Below, in pieces: positions 29,354-37,820 of a stretch of 64,000 nucleotides of DNA. The stretch's first letter is position 1, and every line of letters starts with the position of its first letter. Below the pieces are notes generated by a model. That model had not been told where the DNA came from, searched no databases, and saw only the letters and a list, made by a program, of their open reading frames with translations. Made by a program: the position numbers and the translations under genes. The stretch is from a bacterium (GTDB lineage: Bacteria > Bacteroidota > Ignavibacteria > Kapaibacteriales > UBA7675), in the NCBI GenBank assembly GCA_030430495.1, contig JAUIKM010000012.1:1-64000 (forward strand), given 5' to 3'.

Positions 29354-31729
29354 ATGAAACAGCCTGGAAAATTTGACAAGTTTATGCGGAGCTACGGCGA
29401 ATGGGTAATTCGGCAGCGTTGGTCGATCGTCGTCGTCGGAACTCTACTGGCAGCCGGCATTGCAATCGGTGCGGGCAATCTGTGGTTCGATACGGACTAC
29501 CGCGCGTTTTTCAGCAAGGAGAATCCACAGCTACAGTCTTTTGAGGCGATGCAGAATATCTATACCAAAAACGACAACATCCTGGTTGTCCTGGCGCCTG
29601 AAGACGGGGATGTGTTTACAGCGCGCAACCTGGCGGCAATCGAAAATTTAACGGAAAAGGCATGGAAAGTTCCCTATGCGATTCGCGTTGACGCCATAAG
29701 CAATTTCCAGCATACAATTGCCGAGGGCGACGACCTGCTGGTGGCTGATCTCGTGGAAGATGCCGCGTCGCTCAGTCCCGCCGAAATAGAAGCGCGTCGC
29801 GCCGTTGCTCTGCAGGAACCGGCCTTGTTTAAGCGGCTGATCAACGTCGACAGCGATGTGAGCGGAATTAACATCACCTTGCAGTTGCCGGGGGAATCGA
29901 TGATGGAGGTGCCGGACGCCGCGGCCTATGCGCGCGGTCTGGCGGCGTCATTTGAACAGGAGTATCCCGGCATTAAAACCTACCTGACCGGTACGGTGAT
30001 GTTAAACAATGCCTTTTCCGAGGCCGGGCAGAGCGACATGATGACGCTCGTGCCGCTGATGTATCTGTTGATTTTTGTTGTTATGGCCTTTCTGCTGCGT
30101 TCGGTCAGCGGTAGCATTGCAACCTTCAGCGTCATTACGTTTGCAACGATCATTGCGATGGGGTTTGCGGGTTGGTTCGGCGTTGGACTGACACCTCCCT
30201 CGGCCAACGCAACAACAATGATCATGACAATTGCGATAGCGGATTGTGTTCACATTCTGCTGAGCATACTGCGGGAAATTCGCTTGGGCAGATCCAGGCA
30301 CGAAGCGATCATCGAAAGTTTGCGCGTTAATATGTCGCCGGTGTTTTTAACCAGTCTTACGACGGCAATCGGTTTCCTGAGCATGAACTTCAGCGATGCG
30401 CCGCCCTTCCATCATCTCGGCAACATTACGGCGGCGGGTGTGCTGGCGGCCTGGATATATTCTGTGTTGTTCCTGCCGGCACTGATGGCCATTCTGCCGG
30501 TGCGGGTTAAACACCGCGAAGAGCGTCGCAGCGGTTTTATCGACAAGCTGGCTGAATTTGTCATCGGCCGCCGCAAAGTCCTGCTGTGGGGGTCAGTGGT
30601 TGTTGTAGTCGGACTGACGGCCATGATCTCCCTCAACGAAATGAACGATCAGTTTGTCGACTACTTCGACAAGAGTATTCAGTTCAGAACGGACAGCGAT
30701 TTTGCCGCGGATAATCTGACGGGAATCTACCAGGTGGAGTTTTCGCTGGAGTCGGGCGAGAGCGGCGGTATCAGCAATCCGGAGTACCTTCAGACGGTGG
30801 AGGATTTCACGGAGTGGTACCGCTTACAGCCCAATGTCGTCCATGTGTCATCTTTTACCGAGGTGATGAAACGGGTTAACAAAAGTATGCACGGCGACCT
30901 GCCCGCATACTACCGCATTCCGGATGATCGCGAACTTGCGGCGCAATTTCTGCTGCTGTACGAACTGTCGCTGCCGTACGGCCTTGATCTTAACAATCAG
31001 ATTAACATCGACAAGTCGGCGACGCGTTTTACCGTGACGCTTGACGATGTCAGTTCGCGTGAAATTCGCGAGGCGGCTTCGATTGGCGAGGAATGGTTGC
31101 GGAATAATGCGCCGCGGACGATGCACGCTACGGCGGCGAGTTCGGCGGTAATGTTTGCCTACATTTCAGAGCGAAATATCGAGGGCATGCTGGTCGGTAC
31201 GACCGCCGCGTTGGTATTGATATCATTCTGTTTGTTTATTGCTCTGCGGAGCGGCAAATACGGGCTGATAAGTTTAATTCCCAATCTGGTTCCCGCCGCG
31301 CTGGCCTTCGGCGTATGGGGATTGCTTGTCGGACAGGTTAACCTGGGCCTGGCAATTGTCACCGGTATGACGCTTGGCATAGTTGTTGACGATACCGTGC
31401 ACTTTCTGAGCAAGTACATTCGCGCCCGGCGCGAACAGGGACTCAACGCAGAAGATGCTGTGCGCTACGCTTTTTCGACCGTCGGTATGGCGCTGATTGT
31501 TACCTCGGTGGTTTTGAGCATCGGCTTCGGGATTCTGGCTTTCTCGGCTTTTGACCTGAACGGCAGCATGGGCAAACTGACGGCAATTACAATCATGATT
31601 GCACTGGTGGCGGACTTCCTGCTGTTGCCGCCGCTGTTAATCACGATTGACGGCAGGAAGGAAAGGAGCGCCGACGGCGCTGATATTGAATCGCTGCTTC
31701 AGACGAGCTCACAGCGCAGCAGTGCCTGA
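29354..31729 (+). CDS. MMPL/RND-family exporter (HAE3-like)
   Basis: This is a 791-residue inner-membrane transporter with the two-fold RND layout. A first TM helix (IVVVGTLLAAGIAIGAG) is followed by a periplasmic domain with the family marker FDTDYRAFFSKENPQL. A first bundle of five helices follows (about 225-400, including MYLLIFVVMAFLLRSV). The second half repeats this, with a TM near 410-430, a large loop, and a final bundle about 605-770 that includes GMTLGIVVDDTVHFLSKY. That Asp-Asp segment is where related exporters carry proton-relay acids. Genes for a LolA-like protein and a DUF1302-like barrel follow, an association typical of lipid or hopanoid-type export. It is probably controlled by the upstream Rrf2 regulator. 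Confidence 0.92.
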   Translation: MKQPGKFDKFMRSYGEWVIRQRWSIVVVGTLLAAGIAIGAGNLWFDTDYRAFFSKENPQLQSFEAMQNIYTKNDNILVVLAPEDGDVFTARNLAAIENLTEKAWKVPYAIRVDAISNFQHTIAEGDDLLVADLVEDAASLSPAEIEARRAVALQEPALFKRLINVDSDVSGINITLQLPGESMMEVPDAAAYARGLAASFEQEYPGIKTYLTGTVMLNNAFSEAGQSDMMTLVPLMYLLIFVVMAFLLRSVSGSIATFSVITFATIIAMGFAGWFGVGLTPPSANATTMIMTIAIADCVHILLSILREIRLGRSRHEAIIESLRVNMSPVFLTSLTTAIGFLSMNFSDAPPFHHLGNITAAGVLAAWIYSVLFLPALMAILPVRVKHREERRSGFIDKLAEFVIGRRKVLLWGSVVVVVGLTAMISLNEMNDQFVDYFDKSIQFRTDSDFAADNLTGIYQVEFSLESGESGGISNPEYLQTVEDFTEWYRLQPNVVHVSSFTEVMKRVNKSMHGDLPAYYRIPDDRELAAQFLLLYELSLPYGLDLNNQINIDKSATRFTVTLDDVSSREIREAASIGEEWLRNNAPRTMHATAASSAVMFAYISERNIEGMLVGTTAALVLISFCLFIALRSGKYGLISLIPNLVPAALAFGVWGLLVGQVNLGLAIVTGMTLGIVVDDTVHFLSKYIRARREQGLNAEDAVRYAFSTVGMALIVTSVVLSIGFGILAFSAFDLNGSMGKLTAITIMIALVADFLLLPPLLITIDGRKERSADGADIESLLQTSSQRSSA

Positions 31730-31738
31730 GGCGTGCAG

Positions 31739-31815
31739 CCCAAACACAACCCAAACACAACCCAAACACAACCCAAACACAACCCAAACACAACCCAAAC
31801 ACAACCCAAAACACA
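31739..31815. repeat. 11-bp tandem repeat (CCCAAACACAA) before the LolA-like gene
   Basis: Six perfect copies (31739-31804) are followed by one imperfect copy, starting ten bases after the exporter stop and ending about 40 bases before the next start codon. The unit is not a multiple of three and is close to one DNA helical turn. The RNA would be unstructured (A and C only). Confidence 0.9.
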
Positions 31816-31852
31816 GTCCAAAACAATTCCTCACAGATATCTGGAACAACAC

Positions 31853-32662
31853 ATGTTAAGCGTGAATTCTCTCAGGTCTTTCCTGACAACAAGTGTAACA
31901 ATGGCCGGCGCATTGCTGCTGCTTGCTCCACTGACGGCGGCATCACCGCAGGAAGACGGTCTTTCAATCGCACGTGAAGTTGATCGGCGCGACTCCGGCT
32001 TCAGCGACTTCACCGCGGAATTGCGGATGATTCTGCGCAATCGTCATGGCGAACAGAGCGAGCGCAGTCTGCGCAGCAGCACGCTGGAAGTGGACAGTGA
32101 CGGAGACAAGTCACTGGTGATTTTTGATCGCCCCAACGACGTGAAAGGAACGGCATTTCTGACGTACAGCCACAAAACGGGGCCGGACGATCAGTGGCTT
32201 TACTTGCCGGCGCTTAAACGCGTCAAGCGCATCGCATCCAACAACAAGTCCGGTCCCTTCATGGGCAGTGAGTTTGCCTATGAGGATATCTCCTCACAGG
32301 AGGTGGAAAAATACACCTATAAGTTCATCCGCTCGGAAAAGTTGAACAACATGGACTGTTTTGTCGTCGAGCGTTATCCGGTCGATCCAAAGTCGGGATA
32401 CACGCGCCAGCTCACCTGGATTGACAAACAGAACTACCTGTACCAAAAGATTGACTTTTACGACCGCAAGGACGAACTGCTGAAAACGCTGACCTATTTT
32501 AACTACAAACAGTACGGCGGCAAATACTGGCGTTCCGAAGAGATGACGATGGTGAACCATCAGACGGGAAAAAGCACGACGCTCCAGTGGCGGAACTACA
32601 AGTTCGGCAATGAGTTAAGCGACAGGGATTTTGACCAGAATAGTCTGAAACGCGCACGATAG
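31853..32662 (+). CDS. LolA-like outer-membrane lipoprotein-sorting protein
   Basis: This is a 269-residue secreted protein. The ATG at 31853 is chosen because a signal peptide follows (SFLTTSVTMAGALLLLAPLTAAS); an upstream extension would only translate the 11-bp repeat. The body matches the LolA-like family annotated as outer membrane lipoprotein-sorting protein, with SDFTAELRMILRNRHGE near the start, LVIFDRPNDVKGTAFLTYSH, QWLYLPALKRVKRIASNNK and FMGSEFAYEDI. Such proteins are periplasmic and are usually encoded beside MMPL exporters, where they are thought to carry hydrophobic cargo. It is followed by a terminator, so the downstream barrel gene may have its own promoter. Confidence 0.9.
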   Translation: MLSVNSLRSFLTTSVTMAGALLLLAPLTAASPQEDGLSIAREVDRRDSGFSDFTAELRMILRNRHGEQSERSLRSSTLEVDSDGDKSLVIFDRPNDVKGTAFLTYSHKTGPDDQWLYLPALKRVKRIASNNKSGPFMGSEFAYEDISSQEVEKYTYKFIRSEKLNNMDCFVVERYPVDPKSGYTRQLTWIDKQNYLYQKIDFYDRKDELLKTLTYFNYKQYGGKYWRSEEMTMVNHQTGKSTTLQWRNYKFGNELSDRDFDQNSLKRAR

Positions 32663-32686
32663 GGTGAACTGCCGTGGAGCATCGCA

Positions 32687-32715
32687 GGGCCTCCCTGTGA
32701 GGGGAGGTCCTTTTG
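32687..32715 (+). terminator. terminator after the LolA-like gene
   Basis: A 9-bp stem GGGCCTCCC / GGGAGGTCC with one G-T pair and a six-base loop is followed by TTTTGTG. Confidence 0.7.
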
Positions 32716-32752
32716 TGCATTTGTAAAATGTTAAACGACTGTGCACGACAAC

Positions 32753-33958
32753 ATGAAATACTTCAACTTTATTCTGTCCGTTTGTCTTATGACGGTGTTG
32801 ACCTTTAACAGTGCAACATCGCTTGACCTTGGTTTTTCAGGCTCCGTTGCACTGGAGTCGCGCTATTTCCCGGAGTCGGCGCTGCACGACGAACAATTTG
32901 GTCACGAGAATTTTTCGGCTGTGTTGCAGCCGGAGCTGTTTTACGAATGGGACCGCGGTTACCAGCGCGTTGTTTTTACGCCCTTTTTGCGCTGGGATCA
33001 GCACGACGATGAACGCACGCACTGGGATGTGCGCGAGTTGTACTGGGAAATGGTTCAGGACGACTACGAGTTGCGATTTGGTGCGCGGCAGGTGTTCTGG
33101 GGCGTCGCTGAATCACAGCATCTGGTGGACATTGTTAATCAGACGGATCAGATTGAAAGCATCGACGGCGAGGACAAACTGGGCCAGCCGATGCTCCAGT
33201 TGACGCTGGTGCAGGACTGGGGAACGATCAACGGCTTTCTCTTGAGTGGGTTCCGTGAACGCAATTTCGCTGGTGGCGAGGGGCGCCTGCGCGCGCCACT
33301 GCCCGTATTGTCGAAGCGCGCCATGTACGAGTCGTCTGCGGAGGAATGGCATCTCGACTGGGCGTTGCGCTGGTCGCATTACTTCGACGTGTTTGACGTC
33401 GGCATCTCACACTTTAACGGAACGAGCCGCGAACCGCTGTTGCAACTCGGCGCGGACGCCGCGGGCAATCCCGTCCTGACACCGATGTATCCGCTGATTA
33501 ATCAGACCGGACTGGACGCACAGGCGACGATCGGCGGCTGGCTGTTCAAGCTGGAGGCGATCACGCGCGGCGGTCAGGGTGAGCGCTACTACGCGGGCGT
33601 CGGCGGATTTGAGTACACATTCGGCGATGTAGGGCGCAGCGGCATCGACATTGGCGTGCTGGCGGAATACAGTTACGATGATCGCGGCGACGCGGCGACG
33701 CAGCCCTTTGACGATGACTTTTTTGTGGGCTCGCGGCTGGCGTTCAACGATGTGCAGAGTACGGATCTGCTGGCGGGCGTGTTTCTGGATCGCGACTCGG
33801 GCGCGGGTGCGGCACGCCTGGAGGGCAGTCGCCGCATCGGCAGCACATTTAAACTGAATGTGGAGCTGAACGCCTATTTCAATGCACCGGAGACGGACCC
33901 GTTCTTCGCTCTGCGCCGCGACTCCTACCTCCAGGTGGAGCTTGCGCGCTATTTTTAA
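32753..33958 (+). CDS. DUF1302-like outer-membrane beta-barrel protein
   Basis: This is a 401-residue protein starting at ATG 32753, with a signal peptide (FILSVCLMTVLTFNSATS). The mature part consists of alternating amphipathic strands with many aromatic residues and ends in YLQVELARYF, a typical barrel terminus with C-terminal Phe. The segment LRFGARQVFWGVAESQHLVD resembles DUF1302-like porins, which carry a conserved W-G stretch after the first strands. DUF1302 genes commonly accompany MMPL and LolA-like genes, so it is probably the outer-membrane part of that export or lipid-handling set. The barrel call is strong; the DUF assignment is moderate. Confidence 0.82.
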   Translation: MKYFNFILSVCLMTVLTFNSATSLDLGFSGSVALESRYFPESALHDEQFGHENFSAVLQPELFYEWDRGYQRVVFTPFLRWDQHDDERTHWDVRELYWEMVQDDYELRFGARQVFWGVAESQHLVDIVNQTDQIESIDGEDKLGQPMLQLTLVQDWGTINGFLLSGFRERNFAGGEGRLRAPLPVLSKRAMYESSAEEWHLDWALRWSHYFDVFDVGISHFNGTSREPLLQLGADAAGNPVLTPMYPLINQTGLDAQATIGGWLFKLEAITRGGQGERYYAGVGGFEYTFGDVGRSGIDIGVLAEYSYDDRGDAATQPFDDDFFVGSRLAFNDVQSTDLLAGVFLDRDSGAGAARLEGSRRIGSTFKLNVELNAYFNAPETDPFFALRRDSYLQVELARYF

Positions 33959-34030
33959 CGATTTTGGCCGTGCGTCCGAGTTTTATAGTTTTCCCGATGC
34001 AAACTGTATAACTCTCGCTTGGGAGGAAGT

Positions 34031-34945
34031 ATGTCCCTCGGAAAGTTGGCTGTACTTGTCGTTTTTGGATTTGTGGGCGCAGTTGCGGCGCAAGCGCATC
34101 CCGCCTGGGGAATCGCGGTTGACCGCAGCGGAAACATCTACTTTGCCGACATTGGCAGGGAGGGGCGCGGCGCAGTCTGGCGCATAGATAACAAGGGTCG
34201 CCTGCAAGCGCTGTTTACGGATTTTCATGCGCACAGTGTCAACGTGGATGATGCCGGCAATGTTCTTGCCGCTCACGGAGAAGGGCGACATCTCTTGTTG
34301 AAGCTCGGGCAGGATGGCGAAGTTGACACACTTGCAGAGACAGGCGATTACCGCGAGTTTAACGGGGGCAATTGCTGTGTGCGGGGCGACGGCACGGTGT
34401 TTTTTTATGCCGCACACCACGTTTGGAGACTGGACACCAGCGGCGTCAGGCAAATGTACAACTCGTACTACTCGGGCTGGACGCAGACCTTGTATGCTGC
34501 GCGCAATGGCGACGTGCTGATTCCGGATATTGGCGACAGCAGCGGTCGCGTCATCAGACTGCGTCCCGACGGGAGTCATGTTCAGGTTGCCGAGGGCTTG
34601 ATTTCGACGCGCGGAACACCGGACTACGACCGGCACGGCGACGTGCTCTTCGGCATCAGCGAGGATACACTGGGCAATGTTTACGTCTGCGAGGCGGCGG
34701 GCCGGCGCATCGTCAGAATCAGACCGGACGGCAGACAGAGCGAATTTTATTCGAGCGAAGCAGGGCGGCTGCCGACGGGGCTGACGTTCAGCGACGGCTC
34801 GGCATATATTCTGGAATACGGTGTACGGGCCGGGACCGGACCGCAAATTGTGCGCCTTGCCGCAGATGGCGAAAAGCGGATATTGTTTAACTACGACAAC
34901 TATCAGGGTGAAATTCAGTACGGCCCGCACGCGCGGCCGCGCTGA
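34031..34945 (+). CDS. secreted NHL/SMP-30-like beta-propeller
   Basis: This is a 304-residue protein. The ATG at 34031 sits just after GGGAGGA. A signal peptide (LAVLVVFGFVGAVAAQA) precedes about six blades with the pattern G(I/L)AVDRSGNIYFAD, SVNVDDAGNVLAAH, LYAARNGDVLIPD and DTLGNVYVCEAAGRRIVRI. These are NHL/SMP-30 type repeats. Metal-binding residues of gluconolactonases were not identified with confidence, so activity is unknown. It lies 72 bases after the barrel gene and may be cotranscribed. A bidirectional terminator follows at 35176. Confidence 0.85.
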   Translation: MSLGKLAVLVVFGFVGAVAAQAHPAWGIAVDRSGNIYFADIGREGRGAVWRIDNKGRLQALFTDFHAHSVNVDDAGNVLAAHGEGRHLLLKLGQDGEVDTLAETGDYREFNGGNCCVRGDGTVFFYAAHHVWRLDTSGVRQMYNSYYSGWTQTLYAARNGDVLIPDIGDSSGRVIRLRPDGSHVQVAEGLISTRGTPDYDRHGDVLFGISEDTLGNVYVCEAAGRRIVRIRPDGRQSEFYSSEAGRLPTGLTFSDGSAYILEYGVRAGTGPQIVRLAADGEKRILFNYDNYQGEIQYGPHARPR

Positions 34946-35088
34946 ACTACGCGCGCTTCAGGTGATCGTTTATTGCGCGCTCCGATGACGGTCGTGCACA
35001 GAAGCGCCGGTGACCGACCTGTCAACCACAAGTCTGCCGTCCTGGTGTCGGGTGATGTTGCACGCGCGGCCTGGTGTCTGTTCACCTG

Positions 35089-35149
35089 ATGACGAACAAG
35101 AGGGAAAAACAAGCCTCGCGCCGATGAGGCGGAGGCGAAGTGCTCTGCC
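35089..35149 (+). repeat. copy of the dispersed hairpin family
   Basis: GATGACGAACAAGAGGGAAA and CAAGCCTCGCG are followed by GGAGGCGAAGTGCTCT, matching the right arm of the 143-bp element. Confidence 0.65.
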
Positions 35150-35175
35150 AGGTCAGGAACCAGCAATTACAACAA

Positions 35176-35210
35176 GGGGAAGTTCGCTGAATACACATGC
35201 GAACTTCCCC
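35176..35210. terminator. bidirectional terminator between convergent genes
   Basis: A perfect 12-bp stem GGGGAAGTTCGC / GCGAACTTCCCC with an 11-base loop has T-rich sequence on both outer sides. It lies between the NHL gene and the DUF3160 gene. Confidence 0.8.
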
Positions 35211-35234
35211 GTTTGTTCTGTTTTAATGTTTGTG

Positions 35235-37820
35235 TTAACGTTGCAGGTGCAGCGTGCCGCTCAGAATCTGGGCGCCGATATTAAGGCGGTAAATGTATGC
35301 GCCGGAAGGCATGAGTTCGCCCTTCGAATTGCGTCCGTCCCAGCGCAGCGACGATGTGCCGGTGGGGACAATGCCGTTAAACAGTTCGGTGCAAAGCCGG
35401 CCTTGCAGCGTGTAGATCGCAACACGTCCCGGTTGAGCGCCCGAAGTCGACGGAAGATTAAACCTGATGGTCGTCGACTCGCTGAAGGGATTGGGAGCGG
35501 TTGCAATGTCTATGTCCGCCGTTAAATCGCCGACGCCGGTGCTTGTTTGCTCTTCCATCGGCAGTAAACATCCGTTTGAGTTCTGTTTAACTCCGCCGCG
35601 ATCGGCCAGATAACACTGCGTGTAGTCCGGACGTGCGGGAATTGTGCCGTCTTCGAATTTCTCGATCCACTCTTCATCGGTTATGCGCGTGTAATTAAGC
35701 GTCGTTTCCTCGAAGTAGCTGAACACCGGTCCAACGTAGGCCGTCGGTTGTCCGTCGCAATCGTCCACCAGGATCAGAGCCAGGTTGACCGGGCCCGTGC
35801 CGATGTGCAGCACCTGTGATTCCTGGGTGTCGGTGTGAATATCGGCTATCAGATATTCCGGTGGGTATTCCGTGTTGGTCATTTCTTCCACTTTGTTAAA
35901 GAATAGTTCGGGATACCACCCATCGTATGTAATTGTGTTGAAGTTGATGGCGCAGTTGTGTTCAATATTCTGACGAAGTGTCTTCTGCAGAAATGTACTC
36001 TCGCCGCTTGTGAGCGCTTCGCCGTTTAACTCTTTTTCAGCAATTGTACTCAGCGTGCGCACGGTGGCGGCAAAGTTTTCGTAGTAGTCCACCAGTTTAA
36101 GTCGAATTCCATCGTCAAGTGCGGGCAGCGTGTTATAACGCGCTGCAATGTTTGTACAGGCTTCGGCGATGGACGAATAAAACTGCGGACGGGGTTCCAC
36201 ATATGCGTCGGGGAATTCACAGACGTAGACTCCGTAACTGGGCTTGGCGTAGAGAATATTGTCGTGTCGCAATTGAGCCCAGGAGGCCAACTGCGTCGTC
36301 ATGCTTTTCTGCCACCACGCGGCCGTCTGCATGAAACGCGGAAGGTTGTCGCGTTCCTCACGTGCCGGCGGGTTTAATTGCCGAATGGCGTTTAACCAGC
36401 CGTTGTAGGTCGATGATTGCCAGTGTTCCGGACTGGTCTGATCAATCAGAAAGCGCAGGGCGCCGAGATTGTCGGCGTATTTGTAGCCGTTTAACTCATC
36501 TGTTAACAGAAGGGCCGAGGCGTTGTTGCCCAGCGCGAACAACACGTCCTGTGAATGCGGCAGCAGTCGTTTAATATCAGTGCCTTTGTAGTGGATCCGG
36601 TCAAACGTGACGTTCATCGTGATGTAAGAGTCAATGATAAAACGCTGACCGAGTGCAAGCGCTTCAAGCGGCGGATCCGTGGTTTTGCCGTCATTTGCTC
36701 CCTTGAGAATGCGCGATACGATGAATTGTTCACGGCCATTGTTTTTGAGATAGCTGTGCAGCTCATCGGCTTTGGCGGGGTTCGCAAGATCGGCGATTGA
36801 ATTAACATCTATCGCATCAAGAGCAGCACTGACATCCGCCAGCGTAATGTTGTCCTGTTCGCCGATGAAAGCCTGCAGCGCAGCGTCGATCGTGTTTAAG
36901 TGCACGCCTGCGCCGTCGGATTCTGCGGCAAAGGCCAGTACCGCGGCGGCTACGGCATTGCGTACCTGGTCTTCTTTTGTAGGCGTGCAACGGGGCTGGG
37001 ATACACTTGAATGTCGAATTATCAGTCCGATGCGCCCAAGCCACATGACGGACCGGAAGTACTCGGACAGATGGTTCTTAACGTAGTGGCCGCGCACTTT
37101 AAACTGACTGAAATCTATATTGCGATCACAGTTGTCGCTGTACAGTGGATAAGACGTCGGCTCCTCGGCCATGACCAATTCGATCAATTCTGTTCGCCTG
37201 GCGTCATTCTCCTGAAAGTACAATGTTAACGGTTCGTACTTGTAGTGCTTCAAAAGGGCGGACGCTACGGCCAGGTGCAGTTCGGCGTCCATCAGGCCGT
37301 CGTGCATCACGGAATTGTCGGCGAATTGTTCGGCCATGTTAACAACCTGTGCATGCGATTTGGCAAGGTACGCGGCCACTTCATCCTGAAAAACATTGCG
37401 CTCCAGAAAAACGAGAATGTCCTGATAGGACTGGTGGAAAGCGTCGAGGATCATGTCGCTGCTGATGTAGAGCGGCATGTCTTTGTGGTATATCTGCGCC
37501 AGCATGTTGCGGAAATTGGTGGTGGAGTAGCGCTCCGTCACCATGAATCCGTTCGTCTCGGCCAGGTCGATCTCGTCCGGCGTCAACTCGAACAATTGTT
37601 TGATGTCGGCTGCGTAGCGCGCTTCGGAGAAATCAAAGTGCGCGCCGTCGATGAACTTGCCGGCGGGGTAGAGGGCCGTCAGTTCTTCCGGAGACATGTC
37701 TTCGTGAGCGTCCAGAAATTCCTGGTAGGCCTCCAGATCAAAGCCAAAGGCGGGCGAGGCATGTACAATAGTTGCCGTCGTCAACGCAATCAATAGAATG
37801 CGCAGTAAAGAAGCGTTCAT
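35235..37820 (-). CDS. DUF3160-domain secreted protein with sorting domain
   Basis: This is an 861-residue protein. The start has GGAGG about 7 bases upstream and a signal peptide (LRILLIALTTATIVHASPA). The central part fits DUF3160: YHKDMPLYISSDMILDAFHQ, MQTAAWWQKSMTTQLASWAQ, and the following region on aligned helices (ILYAKPSYGVYVC). The last about 90 residues (TAPNPFSESTTIRFNLP ... SGAYIYRLNIG) are a type IX-like sorting domain, so it is probably surface-anchored or released. DUF3160 function is unknown. Scattered cysteines could form disulfides. It is a single-gene unit ending at a strong terminator. Confidence 0.88.
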   Translation of the reverse strand: MNASLLRILLIALTTATIVHASPAFGFDLEAYQEFLDAHEDMSPEELTALYPAGKFIDGAHFDFSEARYAADIKQLFELTPDEIDLAETNGFMVTERYSTTNFRNMLAQIYHKDMPLYISSDMILDAFHQSYQDILVFLERNVFQDEVAAYLAKSHAQVVNMAEQFADNSVMHDGLMDAELHLAVASALLKHYKYEPLTLYFQENDARRTELIELVMAEEPTSYPLYSDNCDRNIDFSQFKVRGHYVKNHLSEYFRSVMWLGRIGLIIRHSSVSQPRCTPTKEDQVRNAVAAAVLAFAAESDGAGVHLNTIDAALQAFIGEQDNITLADVSAALDAIDVNSIADLANPAKADELHSYLKNNGREQFIVSRILKGANDGKTTDPPLEALALGQRFIIDSYITMNVTFDRIHYKGTDIKRLLPHSQDVLFALGNNASALLLTDELNGYKYADNLGALRFLIDQTSPEHWQSSTYNGWLNAIRQLNPPAREERDNLPRFMQTAAWWQKSMTTQLASWAQLRHDNILYAKPSYGVYVCEFPDAYVEPRPQFYSSIAEACTNIAARYNTLPALDDGIRLKLVDYYENFAATVRTLSTIAEKELNGEALTSGESTFLQKTLRQNIEHNCAINFNTITYDGWYPELFFNKVEEMTNTEYPPEYLIADIHTDTQESQVLHIGTGPVNLALILVDDCDGQPTAYVGPVFSYFEETTLNYTRITDEEWIEKFEDGTIPARPDYTQCYLADRGGVKQNSNGCLLPMEEQTSTGVGDLTADIDIATAPNPFSESTTIRFNLPSTSGAQPGRVAIYTLQGRLCTELFNGIVPTGTSSLRWDGRNSKGELMPSGAYIYRLNIGAQILSGTLHLQR

